DNA from: Apium graveolens
Taxonomy: Eukaryota; Streptophyta; Magnoliopsida; Apiales; Apiaceae
Length of the DNA stretch: 64,000 bases
Direction: 5' to 3'
Assembly (NCBI RefSeq): GCF_009905375.1
Contig: NC_133650.1
Coordinates: forward strand, 147,206,567-147,270,566
Positions within the stretch are counted from its first letter, which is position 1; each line of letters begins with the position of its first letter. Below are positions 33,949 through 46,500 of this stretch, piece after piece. The notes under the pieces were generated by a model. The model did not search any database and was not told where the DNA came from. It was given only the letters and a program-made list of their open reading frames with translations. The position numbers and the translations under genes were made by a program.

Positions 33949-36900
33949 TGTGGCGCCCCAAAACCCAGGGTCAGGAGTCTCGGAAGCCACGCCATCTAAA
34001 CTATTACAACCACACAACTCACACTACAATATATAAATACTCACACTTCACGACCCCACACTTATCACACACACACACTTACAGGTTATTGTCTTGGAAA
34101 CGAACCATCATAACTAGAGTAATTTTATTATAATCCAAATGTAATTAGTTTTACCGGGGAGTGACCTTTAAGTAAGGCTAGTCCTCCGGCCAAATATACG
34201 TTTCTTGTTTCTTACCTTACATAAGTCATTCTTATAAATAAGCCGAACTATAAACAACTGAAAACTAATTCAGCTTATTCTGACTACCTGTGGTACAGAA
34301 CCAAACAATCTACGGAACAGCTGGCCATTTCCTACCCATTTTCTGGCTGTGGTTCTCATGGCAGGCATCTTGATTCACTGTTGTGTTGTGTCAATTTTAA
34401 GAAAATAAGTGTGAGCTATAATGCCCAGCATAATAATGTACAGTATGAAAATGACTGTATGATAACATCATATATGATATTTATGTTTTATTCGAAAATA
34501 GTTTTTCTTGGTGATACACACCTTTTTATGAAAACAATTCTTTAAGGGATTTTAATATCCTGTGAATACCTTAATAGTAATCCCAGCACCTAGGCTTAGG
34601 TTACGGTATTGCATCTCAATTCCAATTGGAAGAATTAGGACACTCGTTGGAGCCACCGTATATGATGATCAGTCATAATACGAGAATAGTAACATTTTTT
34701 ACTAGTAGAAGGACGACACCTTCATATCCCGGTTATCACCCTTGCTGCATTCGGGCTACGTGTCCCATTTTCGGGTATACACATACTTCACAAGTTCCTG
34801 AGTACACTGAGTACCTTCTCCTGCGGTACCTTTCGTAGTCCATCTACCACACATAGTACCAGAGTCTACCCCTCCCTTGTCCTTTAAAAGAATTCTATCA
34901 ATCTCGAGAACTCGAACCACATCGAAGTTCCCCAAGTGTTTTGCTTGTTGATAGAAACAGCTTATCTCTCTAAGATATAAGTAGATATATATATACGTAC
35001 TTCCGAGAATTTCGGAGGAAGTACTAAGGATGTGAGTTGACCGTTGTCAACAGATAACTAATAAGGGGGAAAAGTTTCTCCTTAAAACTATATTCAAAAT
35101 ATTAAATAAGTCGGGATAATATTCTTCGACGATCTAAAATTACTCGAATGATTTTCCGAAATCAGAAAGTATGTTTTAAATCAGGATCTATGATTTTTAA
35201 ATCAATAATAAACCCTTTAATAAATAATTAAATGATAATCGATAAATAATTAAACCTCGCATGAGTTTACTCTTTAAAAGAATATTTAAAATAACATTCT
35301 TCAACTAGTTTATGTCTCCATAATTAATAATCTATAGTGTTTAATCGGGTTTGAAATAAATAATCATTGGAGTATACTACTCCCATAACAAGGAATAAGT
35401 ATATAGTATTTATTATTCAAACAATAAAATATAGTTGAGGGAATATGATCGTTGGGAAATCGTTTTAATAAAAGTTCGAGGTGTTTTAATGTTTTGTAAG
35501 TGGACGATGAGTCCCTTTAAAAACGTACTACTATGGACTTATAACCATCCTATAATATCACCGGAATGATTCCCGAGTTTTATCTTAAATCCCGACTGAC
35601 TCTCGGTCTTATATAATATGTCACGCTTAAAGCGGAATAAACATTTCACAAAATATACTTATCGTACAACATCGCTATATTATGCGAAAATTCAACAACT
35701 ACGTATCATGGCAAGCATGCAGTATTTATGCAATGATGGTAAAACAATCCTTTCACAACACAACAGTAAAATGGAGTTGGGTTCATAAACTTTCCTGGGT
35801 ATCTCGAGGTGGAGGATGCTCTAGGTTCTGCTCGGAAATCTATAACCATAAACACATTTCATTTCGTTAGGTCCCGTTCTAAATTACGGCAACTCGCACT
35901 CATGCTCTACTTATTATGCACCCTCTCAGCTTATATTACCCTTATTATCCTTTTAAGTCCTTATTCACATCGTGGTCGCTTCATTTTTCTAAGTATCTTA
36001 GGTTCATTCTTATTATCGTCGTCGGCTCTGCTTATGGATTCTTACGGTTTGTACTCGCGCGGTCTCAGCTCCGACATTTTTATAAAATTGAAAAATAATT
36101 ATTTTCACTTGAAATTTTTATGGAAGTTAGAGAAATCAATATTTTACTCTCTTTAAAAATTTCATGATTTATGAACACTTTAAGTCGATCTTTTATATTT
36201 TCAAAGTTCGTGATTCGTAGCAGTTTTTGTCGCGTAAATCACTTTTACTAAAACGGTCATAACTTTTGATCCGTAAATGGGAATCTAGAGATTCAAGTGC
36301 CTAAATGATCCTTATAACATTTGTTACCTAAAAAGGGTTATTTTTAAGAAACTACAGTTTAAAACTTCGGGACTTTCTGCAGAAACTTAAAGTTACAATT
36401 TGTTGGTTTTAACGAAGTTACGTTTACGTTCGGGGTTTCGTTTACGCCCTACTCTTAACACAAACACCAAAAATCATCATATCATCATCAACACACAAAC
36501 TCCTCTCAAGAACATCATGATTCTTGAGGCAATAACAACCAACCTTAAATCTAGTTAACTTAATCATCAAGATTTCATCAATAACACTCATTACACTAGG
36601 TTTACTACCACAAACTAAATGGATCTTAAAAATGAATCTTAAATAAAGTTGGGCCAAAGATTTTTACCTTTCTTGAAAGCTTGAGATGTGTTCTTGAGGA
36701 TGGTGGAGGATGGTGGAGGATTGGAAGTGCTTGGTATGATTTTTAGAACCTAAAACCACCATTGAAATTAAGAAACCAAAGAGAGGTTACTATTCACACT
36801 ATTCACTAGTGAGTTTCTTGAATTTATTTCACCCATCAAACCTTGATAAAAAGAGATGAAAGAATTTTCTTACCTTAGTTTAATTTCTAGATTTTATTAC

Positions 36901-37703
36901 CTTAGTTTAATTGCTAGGAGGCGTGATAAATAATTGGATGATTTAACATGAGCTAGAACTTGAGTTTTTGAATTGGATTTCTCCTTCTTTTTCATTAGGG
37001 CCGAATGGAGCAATTAAGGGGGTATTTATACTACTCTTGGTTTCTTAGCTTGGTTGATTTGATAGGTAACTTCTAGGAAGATGGGGATATATCTTGCAAT
37101 TGATTTTATTCTCCTAGTATAGCATTCTAGGTTGATTCTTGGTTACAAATCTTAGGGACAAATCTTTGTAGCTTGCTAGCTTGCAAGCTAACTACAAGGT
37201 TTAGCTTCCTTAGCATACTATTTTGCTAGCTAGATTGGTCATCCTATGGTTAGCTCACTATTTGATGAAGTAACTATGGTTACTTCCTTACCATGGTTTA
37301 GTTAGTGCGTTACGTTTATTTAATCGTTTACGCGTTCGCTCGGTTGCTTAAACGTTTTCATAATACTTACTCGTAAATGGTTCACGACGCAATTCCTTTC
37401 GTATTCATTCCTTATATTTTTAATTATCCTACTTGAATATAAATCCATAGGGTTTTAATCTTGTAATTATATTGTAATTCCCGTAATCCTTGATGAGTCG
37501 TAAATATGGTCGTTTTTCAAAGTTCGTTTTCTTCGAAAACTAATAGCATTTACATACACTTATTTGATACGTATAGTCGTAATATCAACTCCGAAACTCA
37601 TTTTCTCATGCACTACATAGTGTGGGCTCAAAAAAATTTCCCGTCCGTCAGGGTTACTATTCATTAAACGTTTTACAAGGTCTCAAAAATTCGAGTTATT
37701 ACA
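33949..37703 (-). repeat. Tekay-2 left LTR (3' LTR)
   Basis: TGTGGCGCCCC to GTTATTACA, 3755 bp. It holds about 150 bases around 36600-36790 (including GAGGATGGTGGAGGATGGTGG) that the right LTR lacks. No gene is visible in it. Confidence 0.92.
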
Positions 37704-37718
37704 GTCTTCCCCTCTACC
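37704..37718 (-). other. Tekay-2 polypurine tract
   Basis: The minus strand reads GGTAGAGGGGAAGAC immediately before the 3' LTR. Confidence 0.85.
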
Positions 37719-37729
37719 AAGGATTCCGT

Positions 37730-38118
37730 CCTGGAATCAATTAGAAAATAAGTGGGGATATATATTCCTCATTGCGTCTTCAAGTTCCCAAGTTGACTCT
37801 TCGACATTTTGATTTCTCCATAAGATCCTAACCAGCTTCACAGTCTTGTTCCTCAGCACTTGTTCTTTTTGGTCCATTATCCTTACTGGCTGCTCGATGT
37901 AGGTCAGGTCTGGTTGTAAATCTACCTGCTCGTATTCTATTACATGTCATGCATCTGCATGGTACTTCCTTAACATGGATACGTGGAATACGTTGTGCAC
38001 TTATTGCAAATTAGGAGGCAAGGCGAGCTCGTAAGCTAGAGGTCATATTCTCCTCAAAAATTTCAAAGGGTCCTATGAATCTGGGACTCAGCTTCCCTTT
38101 CTTTCCAAATCTCATCAC
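37730..38118 (-). pseudogene. pol: Tekay-2 integrase tail and chromodomain
   Basis: After the stop following VSPWK (38116) the frame continues with VMRFGKKGKLSPRF and GPFEIF, then shifts near 38060 where the hinge to the chromodomain is damaged. The chromodomain itself reads clearly: QVLRNKTVKLVRILWRN, EESTWELEDAM and YPHLF, ending at a TAA before the polypurine tract. This C-terminal chromodomain defines the Tekay clade and is thought to target silent chromatin. The stop after the integrase core would prevent its synthesis in this copy. Confidence 0.85.
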
Positions 38119-38781
38119 TCATTTCCACGGAGATACCTTCAATAGCACAGAATCTCCTACTTCATGTTCCTTATCCTTCCTGGTCTGGTCGGCGTACTTC
38201 TTTTGTTTTTCCTGGGCTGCTACCAGTCTTTTCCTGATGAGTCCTACCATTTCTCTGGTCTGCTGGACTAACTCTGGTCCTAATATCTTGTGTTCTCCGA
38301 CTTCGTCCCAACATAGGGGAGAGCGACATCTCCTTCCGTAAAGAGCTTCATACGGGGGCATTCCTATGCTAGCGTGATAGCTATTATTGTAAGAAAATTC
38401 GATCAGGGGTAAGTGGTCATCCCAATTTCTTTTGAAATCAATGGCACATACTCGTAGCATATCTTCTAGGGTCTGAATAGTCCTTTCGCTTTGTCTATCA
38501 GTCTGGGGGTGGTAAGCGGTACTCATGTTTAGTCTGGTGCCTACGCATTCCTGGAAGCTTCTCCAAAATCGGGAATTAAATCTCGGGTCTCTATGTGACA
38601 CTATGGCTACCGGAATGCCGTGTCTAACTACTATTTCCTTCAAGTAAATATCTATCAACTTGTCTACGGTGTATCTTTCGTTGATTGGTAGGAAGTGTGA
38701 GGACTTGGTTAATCTATCTATGATAACCCATATGGCATCGTGATTGGTCTTTATTCTTGGTAAGCCTGTCACAAAATCCAT
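38119..38781 (-). pseudogene. pol: Tekay-2 integrase catalytic core
   Basis: A 220-codon open stretch begins MDFVTGLPR. It shows the three acidic positions: D in WVIIDRLTKSSHF, D in VSHRDPRFNSRFW and E in SERTIQTLED. The GPY-type region follows with WDDHLPLIEFSYNNSYH, PYEALYGRRCRSPL and GPELVQQTREM. Integrase joins cDNA to host DNA. A one-base loss near 38800 separates it from the upstream zinc finger and a stop ends it at VSPWK. The DNG/DRG position reads SHRD instead of the usual SDRD, so one core residue beside the catalytic Asp is altered. Confidence 0.9.
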
Positions 38782-38861
38782 GGCTATATGCTCTCATTTC
38801 ATTCCGGAATCTCTAGGGCTCGTAATAGTCCACTAGGTCGTTGATGTTCAGCCTTCACTCT

Positions 38862-40025
38862 CTAGCATGTCAAGCACTTGCTGACCCACTCTGCTTCTTC
38901 TCTCTTCATGTTAGGCCACCAATAATATTCCTTAAGATCACGGTACATTTTCGTACTTCCTGGGTGGATTGAATATCTGGAGCTGTGCCCTTCGTGCAGC
39001 AGCTCATCCTTTAATTCTTGCACATTTGGAATCCAAATCTGGGACGCATACCTCATAATCCCTTTCTCATCCTTCTCGCATCTCACTTCTTCACCGGTCA
39101 ATGTTCCTCTTTCCTCACTCATCTTCTTTTCCTGACATACTCGTATCTTTTCAGTCAGCTCTGGCACCAACTTAATCTCAAATAATCCTTCTGTTCCCTT
39201 ACCGGTCATTCTCACGTCAATTTCCATCTTCTCAAATTCCTTAATCAGCTCCTTCGATGTCATTATCATCTTGAGTCTTTCCTTCCTACTAAGGGCGTCA
39301 GCCACCACATTGGCTTTACCCGGATGATACAAAATTTCACAGTCGTAGTCTTTTATCAACTCTAACCATCTCCTCTGTCTCATGTTCAGTTCCTTCTGAG
39401 TGATAATATATTTGAGGCTTTTATGGTCAGTGTAGATCTCGCACTTCTCACCGTATAGGTAGTGTCTCCAAATTTTTAGGGCAAACACTATGGCTGCTAA
39501 TTCTAGATCATGTGTAGGGGATCTTCCCTCATATTCCTTCAATTTCCGAGAGGCATTCGCTATAACTTTGTCGTGCTGCATCAGTACACATCCTAATCCT
39601 TTAAGCGATGCGTCAATGTATATCACAAACTCTCCCTTTCCATCGGGAAGAGCGAGCACTGGTGCTGACATCAGCCTCATTTTCAGTTCTTGAAAACTCT
39701 CTTCACATTTTTCTGTGCATACAAACTTTTCTGTCTTCCGGGTAAGTCTAGTCAGTGGTCCGGCTATCATAGCAAAATCTTGCACGAACCTTCGGTTATA
39801 TCCTGCTAAACCCACAAAACTCCTAACCTCTGTTGGGGTAGTTGGTCTTTCCCAATTGGATATCACCTCTATTTTGGCAGGGTCGACTAAAACTCCTTTG
39901 CTACTCATTACATGTCCTAAAAACTGAACTTCTCTCAACCAAAACTCGTATTTCGAGAACTTGGCATACAATTTCTCATTCCTCAAGATTTCCAAGACTA
40001 TCCTCAAATGTTCTGCGTATTCTTG
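38862..40025 (-). pseudogene. pol: Tekay-2 RNase H and integrase zinc finger
   Basis: An open stretch of 381 codons runs from just after a stop at 40023-40025. It contains the connection ([30 protein letters not shown]), RNase H ([38 protein letters not shown]) and [11 protein letters not shown]. Its end is the HHCC integrase finger: [25 protein letters not shown] and CLTC. RNase H catalytic residues D, E and D are present in their motifs. It ends at TAG where CAG (Gln of CQRVKAEH) is expected, a C-to-T change in a CHG context. Confidence 0.92.
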
Positions 40026-40727
40026 CTATGTCCTTGAGTAGATCAGAATATCGTCTATAAAAACTATCACACATATATCCAGGTACTTTTTGAACACTCT
40101 GTTCGTCAAATCCATAAAGGCTGCGGGTGCATTGGTTAACCCAAACGACATAACTAAGAACTCATAGTGTCCATACCTAGTGCGAAAAGCAGTCTTTGGT
40201 ATATCTTCCGGTTTGATTTTCAACTGGTGATATCCTGTTCTTAAATCTATTTTGGAAAAATGTACAGCTCCCTTGAGTTGGTCGAATAGGTCATCAATCC
40301 TAGGGAGAGGGTACCTATTCTTAATAGTCAGCTTATTCAGCTCTCGATAGTCTATGCATAATCTCATACTGCCGTCCTTTTTCTTTACGAACAGCACTGG
40401 CGCTCCCCATGGCGACACACTGGGTCTTATCATTCCATTATCTAATAACTCTTGCAGTTGAGAAGCTAATTCCTTCATCTCAACTGGGGCTAGCCTATAT
40501 GGGGCCTTGGATACTGGTGCAGTTCCTGGTGCTAATTCTATAGCGAACTCTATTTCTAGGTCAGGTGGCAATCCTGGTAAGTTCTCTGGAAATACATCCT
40601 CGAATTCGTTTACTACGGGTATGTCCTGTATATTAAGGACTTCCTTCTTGGTATCTACCACATAAGACAAATAGGTCTCGTTACCTTTCCTTAACAATCT
40701 TTTTGCTTGTAGCATGGTTAGAAATTT
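40026..40727 (-). pseudogene. pol: Tekay-2 reverse transcriptase
   Basis: This 229-codon segment runs from the protease linker ([16 protein letters not shown]) through [19 protein letters not shown] and [19 protein letters not shown], to [14 protein letters not shown] and the palm [14 protein letters not shown]. The DD pair in FIDD is the polymerase metal site. The segment is bounded by in-frame stops at both ends (40725-40727 and 40023-40025) but otherwise reads through, so only two point changes interrupt the domain relative to its neighbours. Confidence 0.93.
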
Positions 40728-41003
40728 CTAGTTTTGTCGTTGACCTTTAAACACTACTTCTTTTTCATTCTGCACTCTTATCTTTACTTTCTTCCGTTCA
40801 CAATCTATTTGCGCTTCATTACTGGATAACCAATCCATTCCTAAGATTACATCAAATTCTCCTAACGCGAATGGGATTAGGTCAACCTCGAAGATCTTCC
40901 CTTCTGATTTCAACTTGCACTTAGGGTGTACTTGATTTACATGAATTATTTCTTTGTTTGCTATTTCCACTCGTAATATCTCACGTAAGGGTATGGCATT
41001 AAG
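40728..41003 (-). pseudogene. pol: Tekay-2 protease C-terminal half
   Basis: This follows the DSGAT motif across an in-frame stop (about 41004-41006). It contains EIIHVNQVHPKC, FDVILGMDWLSSNEAQIDC and VVFKGQRQN, the standard C-terminal protease features of Ty3/gypsy elements. It ends at another stop before reverse transcriptase. Confidence 0.88.
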
Positions 41004-41006
41004 TTT

Positions 41007-41662
41007 TTAAATTTTAGCAAAATCTTGAGATATAAAAGACTTGGTTGCTCCAGAATCACATAGGACATTTGCATGTTCGAAATTTAACAAAAGGGTACCT
41101 GGTATCACATCAGTATTTCGAATAGCATCCTGAACAGTCATGTTAAAGGTCCTAGCAGCTGGGGGTCGGTTAGATGCAACTTTGCTCATCCCTGAGGCTG
41201 GGGGCTTCAATATTGAGCAATCCTTTCTCATGTGTCCTACCTTTCCACATTGGAAACACGTTACATTGGGCCTGATGCAGTTGTTGGCAAGGTGTCCGAT
41301 TTGGTCGCACCAGTAACATCTCGGAGGGGCTCTTGTCTGGATAAACACTCCAAGGTGTCTCTTCTTACAGGTTTGACACTCTGGTATTGGGGTACGTGGT
41401 TGGCTATGAAATGTTTCCCAAGATTGTCCGCCGCCCTGGCCAACACTCTCGCTTGGCGCCTTTCTGAATCCGGGGCCTTGTGCAGGTTGGGACACCGCTC
41501 CCCTGATGAACCTGCTCGGAAGGCTCCTATTCCCGGTTCCTATTCCTTGGCTTCCTATCTTCCTTTTCCTATTTTCCTTTTCCTTCACACTCTGCTCACT
41601 GCCAGCTTCAATAATCGAGGCTTTTTGCACTAAGGTAGCATAGTCTGTCAGCTCTAATACTG
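41007..41662 (-). pseudogene. gag: Tekay-2 nucleocapsid and protease N-terminal half
   Basis: Three Cys clusters appear in order: CQTCKKRHLGVF (its last Cys is Phe), CYWCDQIGHLANNC and CFQCGKVGHMRKDC. The last two are canonical CX2CX4HX4C knuckles that bind RNA. The protease start has ARTFNMTVQDAI and the active site CDSGATKSFIS. The first half is basic and Arg/Ser/Gly rich. A frameshift near 41663 separates it from the capsid frame. Tekay-1 shows the same three-cluster layout, so the first non-canonical cluster is a family feature. Confidence 0.9.
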
Positions 41663-42352
41663 CTACTCGTTCTGTATCATCTGTTTCAGACCAAGCTGAA
41701 ACCTTCGTACTTTCTTTTCTTCGATATTCACGAACTCAGGCACAAATCTCGACAACTCAGTAAATTTGGCCTCATATTTTGCCACAGTCATCTTATCCTG
41801 TTTTAACTCCAGAAACTTAATCTCCATCTGGGTTTCCATAAACCTAGGGAAGTACTTGTCTAAGAACAGTCGGGTAAATCTATCCCATGGAATCACAACA
41901 TCAGTTTCTAGGTTTCTTTTGGACTCCCACCAGTAGTTAGCTTCTCCTTTCAGCATGTAAGAAGCGAAAATGGTCTCATGTCGTTCCTCAACACCTAGTA
42001 TCTCGAAGGACTTTTCTATCTCTTTGAGCCAGGCCCGTGCTTCAACGGGGTCGGCAGATCCTAGAAACTCTGGGGGTTTGAGAGATTTGAAGGCTCTAAA
42101 GGCAGTAGCTGTAGTCTGTTGGGCAGCATGTGGTTGTGGTGGAATAGGCTGTTGGTTCAGATTTGCTCTTAATAGTTCCATAAATTCATTAATGGTATCC
42201 TCAGCCTCTTCTTCTACATATTCTTCCTCATCATATTCATTATAGTCTAGGTCTTCTTCACTTTCCTCATTTACTACAGGGTCAGGTTTACCTCGTTGTT
42301 GGTTAACAGATTCTGCGGGTTGTGCCCTGGTTCCCCTTCTACGGGATGGCAT
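41663..42352 (-). pseudogene. gag: Tekay-2 Gag capsid region
   Basis: It starts MPSRRRGTRAQPAES at 42352. An acidic segment (SEEDLDYNEYDEEEYVEEE) is followed by the retrotransposon gag domain: FRAFKSLKPPEFLGSADPV, WLKEIEKSFEIL, GEANYWWESKR, WDRFTRLFLDKYFPRFMETQ and ELSRFVPEFV. Capsid domains assemble the particle. The frame is intact for 229 codons, then shifts into the nucleocapsid frame at about 41663. Confidence 0.92.
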
Positions 42353-42721
42353 TGTTCTGATAATGAAAATTGGTCAACATAGTTGTAATTATAATAGTTT
42401 TATTATTTTATTCGTATGTAAGCATGTCATTTATTATCTAGCAGGTTTTTATAAAGTGCAATAATATAGACATCAATTTCTTAATAACTGCTTAGATATA
42501 TATTAATAAGATCTCCCATTTATATCTTGGGGATGAAACAACTAGCCGAGTTCATATATGCCTGATTACAATCTATCACTACTAGTTATTAAAACTGAAA
42601 TGAAAATACATAAGCCGTGTACCCTGAAGGGCTAGGAACGCTATCTACTACTAGCTATCCTATCAAAATTGGTGACAAGTCACCCAGCCTTCTTCAAGGT
42701 CCATATCTAGTCACTAGTCTC
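42353..42721 (-). other. Tekay-2 spacer between leader ORF and gag
   Basis: These 369 AT-rich bases show no coding potential. The equivalent spacer in Tekay-1 is about 325 bases. Confidence 0.6.
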
Positions 42722-43378
42722 TCAGTCACTATCACTGCGAGTGAGGTCACACACCCTCCTCATCGCTCCTGCAATCATCAGCTCTGCATCAACTACCGGG
42801 ATGTATCCTCCCACCGCTGTCATCCTCATCTGAACCCTGGTACAGAGCTCGATCCCATCGATCTCTCTGCAGGCTATGGCTGGGGAAGCAGCTCTGAGAT
42901 CTCCTGGGTATCCTAGTCGGGTGGCTCTCTCAGCTGTTAGTGCCTGGCGTAACTCCGCAATACGAGCAGATGCCGCAGTGATCTCGGGATTAAGCTAACC
43001 CACTATCCAGTCGTGTACGGCTACATGCATGGTCGTCGGTGGTGGTAGGGGTGAATTTGGGTCGCTAGAGGATATGTCATGAACCTCGTGGAACTGTGCA
43101 CGTATCGCTTCCTCCTCATCGTCATCAGTATAAGGCATAGGGCTCTGGATCCCTAGGGGTGGTGTAGGAGAGAAAATAGCCTGGTGAGGGTACATCTGTA
43201 CATCCCTCCATACTACGCCATTAGCTATGGGGACAGGAAGGTTAGTCTCCTCCTCTAGGACATCCTTAGTAGGGTCATCATCTGAATCATCAATGGGTGG
43301 GCTCTCTGGCTCGGGAATAGGGTCACGCTCAGGAATCATGACATCATCAACAGGATTAACCTCCCTCCTAGACTCCAT
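42722..43378 (-). pseudogene. Tekay-2 leader ORF (about 218 codons, one stop)
   Basis: It starts MESRREVNPVDDVM at 43378 and reads in one frame to TGA at 42722-42724, broken only by one TAG near 42995. The N-terminal half is acidic and proline rich (PEPESPPIDDSDDD). The C-terminal half after the stop is a probable helix (NPEITAASARIAELRQAL) followed by a conserved-looking tail ending RRVCDLTRSDSD. It lies between the primer site and gag, like the other leader ORFs here, with a similar composition (acidic/proline N-terminus, helical C-terminus). There is no known domain and no membrane segment. The function is unknown. Confidence 0.6.
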
Positions 43379-43557
43379 TGGTACCTGATAAAATAGGCAA
43401 GGTGTTACTAACTTAGAGTTGGAATTCCTTTGAGGGTAAAACTGTCAAGACTACCCATGTAGCCCGACGACGAACTCGACTTGAGCTCTAATTAATTATT
43501 TATTATTCTTATGTCTACGTATTTTATGTCCTATCGTTTCCAAGATTTGATAACCTA

Positions 43558-43572
43558 AGGCTCTGATACAAT
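43558..43572 (-). other. Tekay-2 primer binding site
   Basis: On the minus strand TTGTATCAGAGCC, the initiator-tRNA-Met site with its first T-G pair altered, lies 4 bases from the LTR start at 43576. Confidence 0.8.
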
Positions 43573-43575
43573 TTC

Positions 43576-46500
43576 TGTGGCGCCCAAAACCCGGGATCAG
43601 GAGTCTCGGAAGCCACGCCATCTAAACTATTACAACCACACAACTCACACTACAATATATAAATACTCATGCTTCACGACCCCACACTTATCACACACAC
43701 ACTTACAGGTTATTGTCTTGGAAACGAACCATCATAACTAGAGTAATTTTATTACAACCCAAATGTAATTAGTCTTACCAGGGAGTGACCTTTAAGTAAG
43801 GCTAGTCCTCCGGCCAAATATACGTTTCTTGTTTCTTACCTTACATAAGTCATACTTATAAATAAGCCGAACTATAAACAACTGAAAACTAATCCAGCTT
43901 ATTCTGACTACCTGTGGTACAACACCAAATAATCTACGGAACAGCTGGCCATTTCCTACCCGTTTTTTGGCTATGGTTCTCATGGCAGGCATCTTGATTC
44001 ACTGTTGTGTTGTGTCAATTTTAAAAAAACAAGTGTGAGCTATAATATCCAGTATAAAAATGTACAGTATGAAAATGACTGTATGATAACATCATATATG
44101 ATATTTATGTTTTATTCGAAAATAGTTTTCCTTGGTGATAGACACCTTTTTATGAAAACAATTATTTAAGGGATTTTACTATCCTGCAAATACCTTAATA
44201 GTTATCCCAGCACCTAGGCTTGGGTTACGGTATTGCATCTCAATTCCATTTGGAAGAATTAGGACACTCGTTGGAGCCGCCGTATACGATGATCAGTCGT
44301 AATACGATAATAGTAACCTTTTCTACTAGTAGAAGGACGACACCTTCGTATCCCGGTTATCACCCTTGCCGCATTCGGGCTACATGTCCCATTTTCGGGT
44401 ATACACATACTTCACAAGTTCCTGAGTACACTGAGTACCTTCTCTTGTGGTACCTTTGGTAGTCCATCTACCACACATAGTACCAGAGTCTACCCCTCCC
44501 TTGTCCTTTAAAAGAATTCTATCAATCTCGAGAACTCGAACCACATCGAAGTTCCCCTAGCGTTTTGCTTATTGATAGAAACAGCTTATCTCTCTAAGAT
44601 ATAAGTGTATATATATGTATATACGTACTTCCGAGAATTTCGGAGGAAGTACTAAGGATGTGAGTTGACCGTTGTCAACAGATAACTAATAAGGGGGGAA
44701 AGTTTCTCCTTGAAACTATATTCAAAATATTAAATAAGTCGGGATAATATTCTCCGACGATCTGAAATTACTCGAATGATTTTCGAAATCAGAAAGTATG
44801 TTTTAAATCAGGATCTATGATTTTTAAATCAATAATAAACCCTTTAATAAATAATTAAATGATAATTGATAAATAATTAAACCTCGCATGAGTTTACTCT
44901 TTAAAAGAATATTTAAAATAACATTCCTCAACTAGTTTATGTCTTCATAATTAATAATCTATAGTGATTAATCGGGTTTGAAATAAATAATCATTGGAGT
45001 ATACTACTCCCATAATAAGGAATAAGTATATAGTATTTATTATTCAAACAATAAAATATAGTTGAGGGAATATGATCGTTGGGAAATCGTTTTAATAAAA
45101 GTTCGAGGTGTTTTAATGTTTCGTAAGTGGACGATGAGTCCCTTTAAAAACGTACTACTATGGACTTATAACCGTCCTATAATATCACCAGAATGATTCC
45201 CGGGTTTTATCTTAAATCCTGACCGACTCTCGGTCTTATATAATATGTCACGCTTAAAGCGGAATAAACATTTCACAAAATATACTTATAGTACAACATC
45301 GCTATATTATGCGAAAATTCAACAACTACGCATCATGGCAAGCATAGTATTTATGCAATGATAGTAAAACAATCCTTTCACAACACAACAGTAAAATGGA
45401 GTTGGGTTCGTAAACTTTCCTGGGTATCTCGAGGTGGAGGATGCTCTAGGTTCCGCTCGGAAATCTAAAACCATAAACACATTTCATTTCGTTAGGTCCC
45501 GTTCTAATTTACGGCAACTTGCACTCATGCTCTACTTATTATGTACCCTCTCAGCTTATATTACCCTTATTATCCTTTTAAGTCCTTATTCACATCGTGG
45601 TCGCTTCATTTTCCTAAGTATCTTAGGTTCATTCTTATTATCACCGTCGGCTCCGCTTATGGATTCTTACGGTTTCTACTCGCACGGTCTCTGCTCCGAC
45701 ATTTTTATAAAATTGAAAAAATAATTATTTTTACTTGAAATTTTTATGGAAGTTATAAAACTCAATATTTTACTCTCTGTAAATATTTCATGATTTATGA
45801 ACACTTTTAAGTCGATCCTTTATATTTTCAAAGTTCGTAATTCGTAGCAGTTTTTGTCGCGTAAATCAGTTTTACTAAAACGGTCATAACTTTTGATCCG
45901 TAAATTGGAATCAAGCGATTCAAGTGCCTAAACGATCCTTATAACATTTTTTATCCTAAAAAGGGTTATTTTTCAAGAAACTACAGTTTACAACTTCGAG
46001 ACTTTCTGCGGAAACTTAAAGTTATGATTTGTTGGTTTTAACGAAGTTACGTTTACGATCGGGGTTTCATTTACGCCCTACTCTTAACACAACCACCGAC
46101 AATCATGATATCATCATCAACACACAAACTCCTATCATGAACATCATGTTCTTGGGGCAACAACAACCAACATTAAATCTACTTAACTTAATCATCAAGA
46201 TTTCATCAATAACACTCATTACACTAGTGAGTTTCTTGAATTTACACTAAAACCACCATTAAAATCAAGAAACCAAAGAGAGGTTACTATTCACTTGTGA
46301 GTTTCTTGAATTTATTTCACCCATCAAACCTTGATAAAAAAAGATGAAAGAATTTTTTTACCTTAGTTTAATTTTTAGGAGGCTTTATAATTAATTGGAT
46401 GATTTTACAAGAGCTAGAACTTGAGTTTTTGAATTGGATTTCTCCTTTTTTTTCATTAGGGCCGAATGGAGCAATTAAGGGGGTATTTATACTACTCTTG

